A stretch of DNA of 64,000 bases from Rhizobium sp. WSM4643. Lineage in GTDB: Bacteria; Pseudomonadota; Alphaproteobacteria; Rhizobiales; Rhizobiaceae. The DNA is taken from positions 3,997,501-4,061,500 of the forward strand of contig NZ_CP104040.1 of NCBI RefSeq assembly GCF_025152745.1, given 5' to 3'. Positions 21,291 through 29,643 of this stretch are shown piece after piece. The number at the start of each line of letters is the position of its first letter. Within the stretch, counting starts at the first letter, position 1. Below the pieces are notes generated by a model. That model searched no databases and had not been told where the DNA came from. It saw nothing but the letters and a program-made list of their open reading frames with translations. The position numbers were made by a program, and so were the translations under genes.

Positions 21291-21320
21291 AAATGCCGCC
21301 TTCGGGCGACATTTTCTTTT
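21291..21320 (+). terminator. Rho-independent terminator of secA
   Basis: Stem 21291-21300 pairs with 21305-21314 (one mismatch) around a TTCG tetraloop and is followed by tctttt. It begins 22 bases after the secA stop. Confidence 0.8.
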
Positions 21321-21446
21321 CTGTGGCAACGCCGAAAATCCGAATTTCAGCGTTGGACGGCAGCCTGATCCGGAACCGTTTCTTAACCCTGTCCTGTCAA
21401 GACTTCAGGGGCGATTTGCCTGACCTCAGAGTTTTGCGTGTTCATC

Positions 21447-22862
21447 ATGGCGGTCATAGAAACAGCGGAGAAGATGCTGCCCGCGGGCCTGCGCCCAATC
21501 GGCGGCCGTACGCTGCGCATGCTTGCCGCCGTGCTCACCGAACGCGGGGAGAAGGCGGCCGCCCAGCGCATGGCGCTGACGGCGTTTTCGATCCGTATCC
21601 TCAGCGCAGCACTCGCCTTCGTCTCCCAGATCGTGCTTGCCCGGCTGATGGGCGAGTATGAATACGGCATCTTCGTTTTCGTCTGGGTGCTGGTCGTCGT
21701 CTTCGGCGATCTCTCATGCCTCGGTTTCCACACCGCGATCGTCCGCTTCTTGCCGCAATACAGGGCTGCCGGCGCCTTCGAGGAAATCCGCGGCCTGACC
21801 GGCACGGCGCGGATCTTCGCGCTGCTGTCCGGCACGGCGGTGCTCGCCGCCGGCATGCTCGGGCTGCATTTCTTCGGCGATATGATCCAGGTCTATTATC
21901 TCGTCCCGATCTTCATCGGCCTGCTCGCCATGCCGATGATCGCGCTCGGCGACATTCTGGAAGGCACATCACGGGCGAACCATTGGCCGGTGATGGCGCT
22001 GAGCCCGGTCTACATCGTCCGCCCGATCCTCATCATCCTCTTCATGCTGATCGCGATTACCATCGGCGCCGAGCACACGGCCGTCACCGCAATGCAGGCA
22101 GCACTGGTCGCCACCTTCGTCACCGCTCTCGGCCAGTATGTCGCAACGCTCTACCGCCTTCGCCGGCATTATGACGAAGGCCCGCGCAAGGTCGATTTCC
22201 TCGCCTGGTTCAGCGTCGCCTTCCCGATTTTCCTGATCGAGGGCGTGAGCTTCCTGCTCACCAATTCCGATGTCGTCGTCGTCGGCATCTTCCTCGAGCC
22301 GCACGACGTTGCCATCTATTTCGCCGCCGCCAAGACGATGGCGCTGGTGCATTTCATCAATTTCTCGGTCAAGGCGGCCTCCGGCCCGCGCTTTTCCTCG
22401 ATCATCGCCGAAGGCGACCACGCCCAGCTGGCAACCGCTGCCATCGACGCCGCCCGCTGGACCTTCTGGCCGGCACTCGGGGTCGGCCTTGTCGTGCTTG
22501 CGGCCGGCCATCTGCTGCTGTCGCTCTTTGGCGGCGCCTTTACATCAGGCTATCTGGTGATGGCGATCCTGCTCGCCGGCATCCTTGCCAAATCGCTGGT
22601 CGGCCCGGCCGAAACGCTGCTGATGATGGCAGGCAAGCAGAACCTCTGCGTCGCACTCTATGCCGGCGCATTGACGGCCAATGTCAGCCTCAACCTCGCA
22701 TTGATCCCACACTACGGCATCGAGGGCACGGCGATCGCCACCGCCTCCGCCATGGCTGTCGAGGCGATCCTGCTGCATATGGCCGTGCGCCGCACGCTCG
22801 GCATCGTCCTTTTCGCCTTCGCCAGCCCCTCCACCGCAACGCCTGAAATGAGAGTTCGATAG
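21447..22862 (+). CDS. Polysaccharide flippase-like membrane protein (Wzx/MATE-type)
   Basis: About 471 residues from ATG 21447 (a GTG nine bases upstream is an alternative). Multiple hydrophobic segments (roughly 12-14) begin near residue 45 with FSIRILSAALAFVSQIVLARLMGEYEYGIFVF, typical of the polysaccharide biosynthesis/export branch of the MOP superfamily. The likely role is flipping a lipid-linked sugar unit across the inner membrane. The next gene starts at the base after its TAG stop and encodes a CelD-like acyltransferase, so the two probably act on one surface glycan. The glycan is unknown. Confidence 0.82.
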   Translation: MAVIETAEKMLPAGLRPIGGRTLRMLAAVLTERGEKAAAQRMALTAFSIRILSAALAFVSQIVLARLMGEYEYGIFVFVWVLVVVFGDLSCLGFHTAIVRFLPQYRAAGAFEEIRGLTGTARIFALLSGTAVLAAGMLGLHFFGDMIQVYYLVPIFIGLLAMPMIALGDILEGTSRANHWPVMALSPVYIVRPILIILFMLIAITIGAEHTAVTAMQAALVATFVTALGQYVATLYRLRRHYDEGPRKVDFLAWFSVAFPIFLIEGVSFLLTNSDVVVVGIFLEPHDVAIYFAAAKTMALVHFINFSVKAASGPRFSSIIAEGDHAQLATAAIDAARWTFWPALGVGLVVLAAGHLLLSLFGGAFTSGYLVMAILLAGILAKSLVGPAETLLMMAGKQNLCVALYAGALTANVSLNLALIPHYGIEGTAIATASAMAVEAILLHMAVRRTLGIVLFAFASPSTATPEMRVR

Positions 22863-24140
22863 ATGGTGCGTGTTCCCCCCGTTACCGAAAGCACCGACAG
22901 CGCCGCAAACCGCATGGTGCATGATCTCGCCGCGCTGAATTTCGAAGCGCGGCGCGCCGAGGCTCGCGCCGAGATCGGCCGGCCGGGGCGCGAGCTCTGC
23001 CTTTATCCCGGCAAGCTGGGTTATGAGCTTCAGGATGAGCTCGATTTCCTCTCCAACCGGGCGATGGAGCCGAACGTCTTTTTCTCCGGCCGCTTCCTCG
23101 CCCCCGCCATGCCGCGGCTCGAAGACCGGCAGGTGAACTTTGCCCTGATCCGCGATCACAATGCCGACCGCAGCCGCATGCGGTTTCTCTTGCCGTTTTC
23201 GGTCGACAAGCCGGGCTTCGCCGTCGGCCCGTCGATCATCCGCGGCTGGTCGAACAGCTTCGGTCCACTCGGCACGCCGCTCGTCGATGGCGAGGATGCC
23301 GCCGAGACGCTCGACAATCTCTTCGAAGGGCTGACCGCCCGCGATCTCAATCTGCCCGGCATATTGGTTCTGCCGGATCTCAGGCTGAACGGTATCTTCG
23401 TGCGGATGCTCAAGGCCGTGGCGCTCAGCCGCAATCTTCCCGTCACCGTCACCAATCCCTACCTGCGCCCGATGCTGCAGAGCGAGGAAGAGGCGCCGGC
23501 CTATCTCAGCAAAACCATCTCCTCCTCGCATATGCGCGAGATGCGCCGGCAGTGGCGCCTGCTGGAGGAACAGGGAACAACAGTCTATGCCGTCGCCCGC
23601 CAGCCGCGCGAAATTCATGTCCGCTTCGAGGAATTCCTGGCAATGGAAGCCGGGGGCTGGAAGGGCAAGCGGCGAAGCGCTCTCGTCACCGATCGTTATC
23701 ATACGGCCTTCGCCCGCGAGGCGGTGTCGAACCTTGCCGCCGTCGATGCCGTGCGTATTCACACGATCGATCTCAATGGCAAGGCGATCGCCGCCATCGT
23801 CGTGCTGATGATGGGCGGCGAGGCCTATACCTGGAAGACCGCCTACGATGAAAACTATGCCCGCTATTCGCCGGGCAAGCTGTTGATGAGCGAACTCACC
23901 GAATGGCATCTCGACGATGCCAATATCGTGCGCTCCGATTCCTGCGCCGTCTCGGATCATCCGATCATGAGCCGCTTCTGGCAGGAGCGCGAGGAGATGG
24001 GAACGCTGGTGATCGGCCTGATGCAGAACGGCGACCGCGACATGCGCCAGGTCTCAGCCCAACTCCACATGTACCGCAGCACCCGCAACATGGCGAAGAT
24101 GCTGCGCGAAAAGATCATGTCGCTTGCCGGGCGAGGCTAA
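22863..24140 (+). CDS. CelD/BcsL-like GNAT acyltransferase
   Basis: 425 residues. The C-terminal part has the double-GNAT fold of the CelD-like group (cellulose/exopolysaccharide-associated acetyltransferases, GNAT_6), recognised by VRIHTIDLNGKAIAAIVVL and YTWKTAYDENYARYSPGKLL followed by MSELTEW. It starts immediately after the flippase stop codon (TAG then ATG), so the genes are translationally coupled. The likely role is acyl decoration of an exported polysaccharide or its lipid carrier. Its TAA stop shares bases with the stop of the convergent acyl-CoA synthetase gene. Confidence 0.8.
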   Translation: MVRVPPVTESTDSAANRMVHDLAALNFEARRAEARAEIGRPGRELCLYPGKLGYELQDELDFLSNRAMEPNVFFSGRFLAPAMPRLEDRQVNFALIRDHNADRSRMRFLLPFSVDKPGFAVGPSIIRGWSNSFGPLGTPLVDGEDAAETLDNLFEGLTARDLNLPGILVLPDLRLNGIFVRMLKAVALSRNLPVTVTNPYLRPMLQSEEEAPAYLSKTISSSHMREMRRQWRLLEEQGTTVYAVARQPREIHVRFEEFLAMEAGGWKGKRRSALVTDRYHTAFAREAVSNLAAVDAVRIHTIDLNGKAIAAIVVLMMGGEAYTWKTAYDENYARYSPGKLLMSELTEWHLDDANIVRSDSCAVSDHPIMSRFWQEREEMGTLVIGLMQNGDRDMRQVSAQLHMYRSTRNMAKMLREKIMSLAGRG

Positions 24141-25768
24141 CTTTCAGCCGCCGCCCTCTCCCGCAGCAGCCGGCGGATCACCTTGCCGGTGGTCGTCAGC
24201 GGCAAGGCATCGATGAATTCCACCTCACGGGGATATTCGTGCATCGAAAGCCGCGTCTTCACCCACTCCCTTATGTCGGCGGCCAGCGCCTCGCTTGGAT
24301 GATGGCCCGGTGAAAGCACGATATAGGCCTTGACGATCTCGGTGCGCACGGCATCGGGCTTGCCGACGGCGGCGGCAAGCTGCACGGCGGGATGGCCGAT
24401 CAGGCAGTCTTCGATCTCGGCCGGGCCGATGCGATATCCCGACGAGGTGATGACGTCGTCGTCGCGGCCTTCGAAGGTGACGTAGCCCCCAGCGTCCTGC
24501 CGGCCGATATCGCCGGTGAGCAGCCAGCCCTTGGCGAATTTTCGTTCGGTCGCCGCCGCATCGTCCCAATAGCCGAGGAACATCACAGGATCGGGACTGG
24601 CGATGGCGATCTGGCCCGGTTCGCCGACAGGCAACTCGTCGCCCGTCTCGCTGACGATCGCGACGCGATGCCCGGGCACCGCCCGCCCGATGGCACCGGC
24701 CTTCGTGACGCCGTAAGCAGCGCTGGAAGCAAGCACGAAATTGCACTCCGTCTGGCCGTAGAATTCGTTGACGGTGATGCCGAGCGTATGCCGCGCCCAT
24801 TCATAGGTCTCGCGGCCGAGCGCCTCCCCGGCCGAACCGATGGTGCGCAGCACCAGATCATATTTCGAGCGCGGATCGGACACGGATCTCATCAGCCTCA
24901 GCGCCGTCGGCGGAATGAAGGCGTTGCGCACATCCATCTCCGCCATGATGCGATAGGCCATATGGGCATCGAACTTCTGCGCCGGCGACGAAACGACGGG
25001 AATGCCGAGCAGGAGGCTCGGCAGCAGCGCATTGAGCAGACCGCCGGCCCAGGCCCAGTCGGACGGCGTCCAGACCTTGTCACCGACTTTCGGAAAGCCT
25101 TCATGGGCAAACTGCATACCGGGAATATGGCCGGGCAGAACGCGATGACCATGCAACGCGCCCTTGGGCGGCCCCGTCGTGCCGGAGGTAAAGATCATCA
25201 GCGCCGGATCGTCCGGACCGGTCTTGGCGATGTCGAAGACAGGGGGATGGCCATCCGCCAGTTCGGCGAAAGCAGTCGCATCGGCACTCGCCCCGTCGAT
25301 GCTGACGATATGCTTCAACGCCGGCAGGCGTCCGCGGATCTGCCGGATGCGTTCGAGACCGAAGCCGTTGGTGACGACGGCCGCGGCACCTGCCGCCTTC
25401 AACCGGTATTCCAGCGCCTCGACGCCGAAGAGCAGCGCCAGTGGCAGCGCGATCGCGCCGGTCTTATAGATCGCCACATGCGCGATCACCGTTTCGAAGG
25501 ATTGCGGCAATAGCAGCGCGACGCGATCGCCGCGTTTGATATCAAGTGAAACGAGCGCATTTGCAAAAGCCGAGGAACGGTCGGCGAGCGCGCGATAGGT
25601 CATTGCGCGATGATCGCCGTCAAGGCTGAAATGCTCAAGGCAGACACGCTCCGGATCTCTTGCGGCCCAGTCGTCGCTGACGGCGCGCCCGATATTGAAA
25701 TCCTCCGGAATCCGCCAGGAGAAATTGTGATAGAGATCGTCGTAACGATCATGGGACGGCAGTTTCAT
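24137..25768 (-). CDS. Acyl-CoA synthetase (AMP-binding family)
   Basis: Activates a carboxylic acid to its CoA thioester through an acyl-adenylate. It has 543 residues from ATG 25768 (MKLPSHDRYDDLYHNFSW). The ATP/AMP signature FTSGTTGPPKGALHGHR lies near residue 180, the GxTE-type motif appears as EFYGQTECNF, and the C-terminal hinge and catalytic Lys region is PLTTTGKVIRRLLRE. The N-terminal NIGRAVSDDWA layout resembles medium-chain acyl-CoA synthetases. The substrate cannot be fixed from sequence. It is convergent with the GNAT gene, the two stop codons overlapping in a CTAA at 24137-24140. Confidence 0.9.
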   Translation of the reverse strand: MKLPSHDRYDDLYHNFSWRIPEDFNIGRAVSDDWAARDPERVCLEHFSLDGDHRAMTYRALADRSSAFANALVSLDIKRGDRVALLLPQSFETVIAHVAIYKTGAIALPLALLFGVEALEYRLKAAGAAAVVTNGFGLERIRQIRGRLPALKHIVSIDGASADATAFAELADGHPPVFDIAKTGPDDPALMIFTSGTTGPPKGALHGHRVLPGHIPGMQFAHEGFPKVGDKVWTPSDWAWAGGLLNALLPSLLLGIPVVSSPAQKFDAHMAYRIMAEMDVRNAFIPPTALRLMRSVSDPRSKYDLVLRTIGSAGEALGRETYEWARHTLGITVNEFYGQTECNFVLASSAAYGVTKAGAIGRAVPGHRVAIVSETGDELPVGEPGQIAIASPDPVMFLGYWDDAAATERKFAKGWLLTGDIGRQDAGGYVTFEGRDDDVITSSGYRIGPAEIEDCLIGHPAVQLAAAVGKPDAVRTEIVKAYIVLSPGHHPSEALAADIREWVKTRLSMHEYPREVEFIDALPLTTTGKVIRRLLRERAAAES

Positions 25769-25803
25769 AGTCGGATTCCGGTGAAATGCTGCAGCAGCTA
25801 ACA

Positions 25804-25846
25804 CCTTGCTGCGCGGATGCGCAAGCCGAAGCCGGAAGCAGCAAGG
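25804..25846. promoter_or_regulatory. Inverted repeat upstream of the acyl-CoA synthetase gene
   Basis: CCTTGCTGC (25804-25812) and GCAGCAAGG (25838-25846) form a perfect 9-bp inverted repeat about 35 bases upstream of the start at 25768. It could be an operator or a leader hairpin. The arms are 25 bases apart, which is wide for a simple dimer site. Confidence 0.3.
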
Positions 25847-25989
25847 ATGAACTCAGCTTCAAGGCCGATCACATATCCTTGCGCGCATGGCAGCGCAGAT
25901 TATTTGGCCCCGCTCCCTGAGACTTTGGCACTTCCGCACTAAATCAGGGAATGCCGCTGGGGTCATCCAATCCATCACGGAGCCGTTTC

Positions 25990-26970
25990 ATGGAATATGT
26001 AAAATTCGGAAAGACCGGTCTCGAAGTATCGAAAATCTGCCTGGGCTGCATGACCTTCGGCGATCCCAGCCGCGGGAATCACGCCTGGAGCCTGCGTGAG
26101 GAAGAAAGCCGGACGATGATCAAGCAGGCGATCGACCTCGGCATCAATTTCCTCGACACCGCCAACACCTATTCCAACGGTTCGTCGGAGGAGATCGTCG
26201 GCCGCGCCATCAAAGACTTCGCCAAACGCGAGGACATCGTGCTGGCGACCAAGGTGTTCAACCGGATGCGGCCGGGCCCGAACGGCGCCGGTCTGTCGCG
26301 CAAGGCGATCTTCGACGAAATCGACAACAGCCTACGCCGCCTCGGCACCGACTATGTCGACCTCTATCAGATCCACCGCTTCGACTACACGACGCCGATC
26401 GAGGAAACCCTGGAAGCGCTGCACGACGTCGTCAAATCGGGCAAGGCGCGTTATATCGGCGCCTCCTCCATGTATGCTTGGCAATTCGCCAAGGCGCTCT
26501 ACGTCTCCAGGCTGAACGGCTGGACCGAATTCGTCAGCATGCAGGACCACCTGAACCTGCTCTACCGTGAGGAAGAGCGCGAAATGCTGCCGCTTTGCGA
26601 GGATCAGAAAATCGCCGTCATCCCGTGGAGCCCGCTTGCCCGCGGCCGCCTGACCCGCGACTGGGACGAGACGACGGCGCGCAGCGAAACCGACGAATTC
26701 GGCAAGACGCTCTACACCCAGTCCATCGATGCCGACCGCAAGATCGTCGGGGCCGTGGCCGAAATCGCCAAGGCCCGCAACATCTCCCGCGCCCAGGTCG
26801 CAACCGCCTGGATCCTGCAGAAGAGTGCGGTGACCGCCCCGATCATCGGCGCGTCCAAACCGAACCACCTCAGAGACGCCGTTGCTTCGCTCTCGGTCAA
26901 GCTTACCGCCGAGGAAATCGCGGCACTGGAAGCACCCTACGTCCCGCACGCCATCGCCGGCTTCAAGTAG
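25990..26970 (+). CDS. Aldo/keto reductase
   Basis: NAD(P)H-dependent oxidoreductase of the AKR superfamily, 326 residues from ATG 25990 with GGAG eight bases upstream. The catalytic tetrad region is visible: Asp and Tyr in FLDTANTYSNGSSE, Lys in VLATKVF, His in QIHRFDYTTPIEET. The Mg/K-channel beta-subunit-like subgroup is suggested by the N-terminus MEYVKFGKTGLEVSKICLG. The substrate is unknown. It is transcribed alone, divergent from the acyl-CoA synthetase gene. Confidence 0.92.
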   Translation: MEYVKFGKTGLEVSKICLGCMTFGDPSRGNHAWSLREEESRTMIKQAIDLGINFLDTANTYSNGSSEEIVGRAIKDFAKREDIVLATKVFNRMRPGPNGAGLSRKAIFDEIDNSLRRLGTDYVDLYQIHRFDYTTPIEETLEALHDVVKSGKARYIGASSMYAWQFAKALYVSRLNGWTEFVSMQDHLNLLYREEEREMLPLCEDQKIAVIPWSPLARGRLTRDWDETTARSETDEFGKTLYTQSIDADRKIVGAVAEIAKARNISRAQVATAWILQKSAVTAPIIGASKPNHLRDAVASLSVKLTAEEIAALEAPYVPHAIAGFK

Positions 26971-27008
26971 CCGCTGGTTTCTCGATCCTCAGGCATGTGC
27001 AAGGTAGA

Positions 27009-27030
27009 TCCCTCTCCGCGCGGAGAGGGA
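27009..27030. terminator. Perfect palindrome between aldo/keto reductase and tetR (bidirectional terminator)
   Basis: A 22-base perfect palindrome centred on CGCG (27009-27030) lies between the convergent stop codons at 26970 and 27061. Flanking T-runs are weak, so efficiency is uncertain. Confidence 0.55.
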
Positions 27031-27060
27031 GATCGAAACCATCGCCTTTCGCGACTGAGA

Positions 27061-27639
27061 TTATGTCTGGCTTTCAGGATCGAGCTGCCGGCGCATCGTC
27101 ACCAGAAACTGCTCGGCAAGCGCCCTGTCCTCGACCGCGCGGGCAAGAATGACGGCACCCATCATCGATGACAGTGTCGTCGTCGCATTGGCACGACGCT
27201 TCTCTTCCGTTTCGCCGGGAACGATATCGGCAAGCGTGTCGACCAGCACGGACAGCCCATCGCTGAAGACCGCGCGGACTGCCCCGCGGCTGCGGCTGAC
27301 CTCCTGGATCAGCGTTGCAAAAACGCAGCTGCCGCCGGGATCGTCAACCGTGCGCCAGTGGATATAATGATCGAGAAGCGCTGCCAACGGCCGGTCGGGC
27401 GATTCGGCGATATGTTCCTTCCAGCGCGTTTCGACCTTGTCGATCAGCTTGCGGCTGACCTCAAGCGCCAGGTCGTCCTTCGAACCGAAATGACCGTAGA
27501 AGCCGCCATGCGTCAGCCCCGCCGCCTTCATGATGTCGGCGACGCCCACCCCGTCGAAACCGTTTTCGCGGAAAAGCACGCCGGCAACGCTCAGGATCTT
27601 TTCGCGGTTCTCGGCAAATTTTTCGCGGCTGACCCGCAT
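27061..27639 (-). CDS. TetR/AcrR family transcriptional regulator
   Basis: 192 residues with an N-terminal helix-turn-helix (ILSVAGVLFRENGFDGVGVADIMKAAGLTHGGFYGHFGSKDDL) and a helical ligand-binding domain. It is divergent from an MFS transporter gene, with two near-identical palindromes in the shared control region, the classic layout of a local repressor of an efflux pump that also controls itself. The ligand is unknown. Confidence 0.93.
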   Translation of the reverse strand: MRVSREKFAENREKILSVAGVLFRENGFDGVGVADIMKAAGLTHGGFYGHFGSKDDLALEVSRKLIDKVETRWKEHIAESPDRPLAALLDHYIHWRTVDDPGGSCVFATLIQEVSRSRGAVRAVFSDGLSVLVDTLADIVPGETEEKRRANATTTLSSMMGAVILARAVEDRALAEQFLVTMRRQLDPESQT

Positions 27640-27662
27640 TCGTCATCTCCAGAAATAGTCGC

Positions 27663-27668
27663 TTGACA
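27663..27668 (+). promoter_or_regulatory. Possible -35 box of the MFS gene
   Basis: A perfect TTGACA sits just ahead of the first operator palindrome. A -10 at normal spacing would fall around 27686-27692 (ATCAAT-like), inside the first operator arm, which would let the repressor block RNA polymerase. Confidence 0.45.
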
Positions 27669-27672
27669 AAAT

Positions 27673-27688
27673 ATATGACGTCCATCAT
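27673..27688. promoter_or_regulatory. Operator candidate 1 for the TetR regulator
   Basis: Contains ATGACG-TC-CATCAT, a palindrome with one mismatch. It shares the layout ATATGA-N2-N2-CATCAT with the second copy at 27702-27717. Confidence 0.65.
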
Positions 27689-27701
27689 CAATACGCAAGA
27701 A

Positions 27702-27717
27702 ATATGATGCCCATCAT
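27702..27717. promoter_or_regulatory. Operator candidate 2 for the TetR regulator
   Basis: Contains the perfect palindrome ATGATG-CC-CATCAT (27704-27717). The two operators are 29 bases apart start to start, close to three helical turns, so they face the same side of the DNA. Confidence 0.68.
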
Positions 27718-27768
27718 GTAAATCGATCCAGTATCTCCTAAGACCTGAATTCAACCGGAATCTTGCCC

Positions 27769-29064
27769 ATGGTTTCCACAGCCCTTGCCTCCTCCCTTGC
27801 CCGGCGCAACATCCATTACGGCTGGGTCGTCGTCGCCGCGACCTTCCTCACCATGCTGGTCACCGCCGGCGCCATGGGCGCACCCGGCGTTCTCATCAAG
27901 CCACTGCAGGACGAATTCGGCTGGGAGACATCGCAGATTTCCTCGGCCCTTGCGATCCGCCTGATCCTTTTCGGCTTCATGGGTCCGTTCGCCGCCGCCT
28001 TCATGAATTATTTCGGCGTGCGCAAGGTCATCGTCTTCGCGCTTGCGCTGATCGGCGCAGGCTTCGTCGGTTCGCTGTTCATGACGACGCTGTGGCAGTT
28101 GCTGCTGCTCTGGGGTATCGTCGTCGGCTTCGGCACGGGTCTGACGGCCATGGTGCTCGCCGCAACGGTCTCCAGCCGCTGGTTCACCAAGCATCGCGGC
28201 CTCGTCGTCGGCATGCTCTCGGCAAGTTCGGCCACCGGCCAGCTCGTCTTTCTGCCGTTGATGGCGGAACTGACGCAACGTTACGGCTGGCGCTCGACGG
28301 TGTTTTTCGTCTGCGCCATGATCATGGTTGCAGCCCTTGCCGTGCTTGCCTTCATGCGCGACCGGCCGGCCGATCTCGACCTGCCCTCCTTCGGCGAAAC
28401 GCAGGTGACGCCGCCGCCGGCAAGCACCTCGCTTGGCGCCGCGCTGATGACGCCGATCACCGTCCTCAAGGAAATCTCGAAGACCTCGACCTTCTGGATC
28501 CTCTTTGCCACCTTCTTCATCTGCGGTCTCAGCACCAACGGCCTGATCCAGACCCATTTCGTGACCCTGTGCGGCGATTTCGGCATCGTGCCGGTGGCCG
28601 CGGCCAGTGTGCTGGCTGTCATGGGCATCTTCGATTTCTTCGGCACCATTGGTTCCGGCTGGCTGTCCGACCGTTTCGACAATCGCTGGCTGCTGTTCTG
28701 GTATTACGGACTGCGCGGTCTCTCGCTGCTCTACTTGCCCTTCAGCAATTTCAGCTTTTACGGCCTCTCCATCTTTGCCATTTTCTACGGTCTCGACTGG
28801 ATCGCCACCGTGCCGCCGACCGTCAAGATCGCCGCCGACCGCTTCGGCCGCGAAAAGACCGGCCTCGTCTTCGGCTGGGTCTTTGCCGGACATCAGCTGG
28901 GAGCCGCCACGGCCGCCTATGGCGCCGGCCTCTCGCGCACGGAGCTTTCGAGCTACCTGCCCGCCTTCTTCGTCGCCGGCGCCTTCTGCCTGCTGGCCTC
29001 GATCCTGGCGATTACGCTGAAGAAGTCCGGCCTGAGCAACCCGGCACCGGCCGCCGCCCATTGA
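27769..29064 (+). CDS. MFS transporter
   Basis: About 431 residues from ATG 27769, with some 12 transmembrane segments. Recognised by HYGWVVVAATFLTMLVTAG at the N-terminus, the central cytoplasmic loop with DRPADLDLP, and DRFGREKTGLVFGWVFAGHQLGA in the C-terminal half, which place it near the oxalate/formate-antiporter and monocarboxylate-like MFS group. The substrate is unknown. The divergent tetR gene suggests inducible export or uptake of the regulator's ligand. Confidence 0.9.
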   Translation: MVSTALASSLARRNIHYGWVVVAATFLTMLVTAGAMGAPGVLIKPLQDEFGWETSQISSALAIRLILFGFMGPFAAAFMNYFGVRKVIVFALALIGAGFVGSLFMTTLWQLLLLWGIVVGFGTGLTAMVLAATVSSRWFTKHRGLVVGMLSASSATGQLVFLPLMAELTQRYGWRSTVFFVCAMIMVAALAVLAFMRDRPADLDLPSFGETQVTPPPASTSLGAALMTPITVLKEISKTSTFWILFATFFICGLSTNGLIQTHFVTLCGDFGIVPVAAASVLAVMGIFDFFGTIGSGWLSDRFDNRWLLFWYYGLRGLSLLYLPFSNFSFYGLSIFAIFYGLDWIATVPPTVKIAADRFGREKTGLVFGWVFAGHQLGAATAAYGAGLSRTELSSYLPAFFVAGAFCLLASILAITLKKSGLSNPAPAAAH

Positions 29065-29074
29065 TATCAAACAG

Positions 29075-29101
29075 GATCCGGCCTCGAAGCGAGGCCGGAT
29101 C
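29075..29101 (+). terminator. Rho-independent terminator of the MFS gene
   Basis: An 11-bp perfect stem (29075-29085 with 29091-29101) with loop gaagc, followed by tctctacc, begins 10 bases after the stop. Confidence 0.75.
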
Positions 29102-29189
29102 TCTCTACCGGATCAGTCCGATAACTTCGCTTGCCCGTCTTGCGCGTCCGGGCGCTCGCATGTTAGACAGCCGCCCGTTCGTATCCGTT

Positions 29190-29274
29190 GCCCCATTGGC
29201 GGAATTGGTAGACGCGCTCGACTCAAAATCGAGTTTCGAAAGAAGTGCTGGTTCGACTCCGGCATGGGGCACCA
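29190..29274 (+). tRNA. tRNA-Leu (anticodon CAA)
   Basis: 85 nt including an encoded CCA end. Acceptor arm GCCCCAT (29190-29196) pairs with ATGGGGC (29264-29270), discriminator base A, then CCA. The D-arm and T-arm (GGTTCGACTCC) are standard. A long variable arm is present, as in class II leucine tRNAs. The anticodon stem CTCGA/TCGAG encloses the loop CTCAAAA, giving anticodon CAA for UUG codons. Confidence 0.95.
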
Positions 29275-29355
29275 TCATCTCAAATTGTCGCGTAGCGCCC
29301 CTGCCTCAAAAGCCCGACACAGGACCACGCAACATAATTCGTATCTTAGCGAAGC

Positions 29356-29643
29356 TCACTTATTCTTCAGCAACCACATCTTGCCGGCCATCGTGATGCC
29401 GTAGACGTCTTTTGATGCGTCGTCATCCAGGTGCCGCCTCTCCAGAAAACCCGGCTCCTTCAACTCGCCCAGCGTCTTGGCGGTGACCGATTTTATTTTC
29501 TGAGGCCGCTCTTTCCACCGGTCAGTTCGTGCATAAGTCACTGTCGCGTTCTCGTGCGTCCATTTATTGGCCGGCTGAGGATAAAGGTCTCCATCCCTGG
29601 CGAGTTTAAGTGCGGCAATCTGGGACGGCGTAAGCTCAATCAT
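29356..29643 (-). CDS. Hypothetical protein, possible winged-helix-like fold
   Basis: 95 residues starting MIELTPSQIAALKLARDGDL. The pattern (LTPSQ helix, then a basic middle KSVTAKTLGELKEPGFLERRHL, ending in YGITMAGKMWLLKNK) resembles MarR-like winged-helix proteins, in which a recognition helix is followed by a beta wing, but no family signature is definite. The codon use is less GC-rich than its neighbours (AAA and ATT codons) and it lies next to tRNA-Leu, so acquisition by transfer is possible. Function unknown. Confidence 0.6.
   Translation of the reverse strand: MIELTPSQIAALKLARDGDLYPQPANKWTHENATVTYARTDRWKERPQKIKSVTAKTLGELKEPGFLERRHLDDDASKDVYGITMAGKMWLLKNK

Noticed and set aside
27751..29070. 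439-codon frame antisense to the MFS transporter
   Set aside because: Highly charged Glu/His/Gly composition typical of a shadow of a hydrophobic protein.
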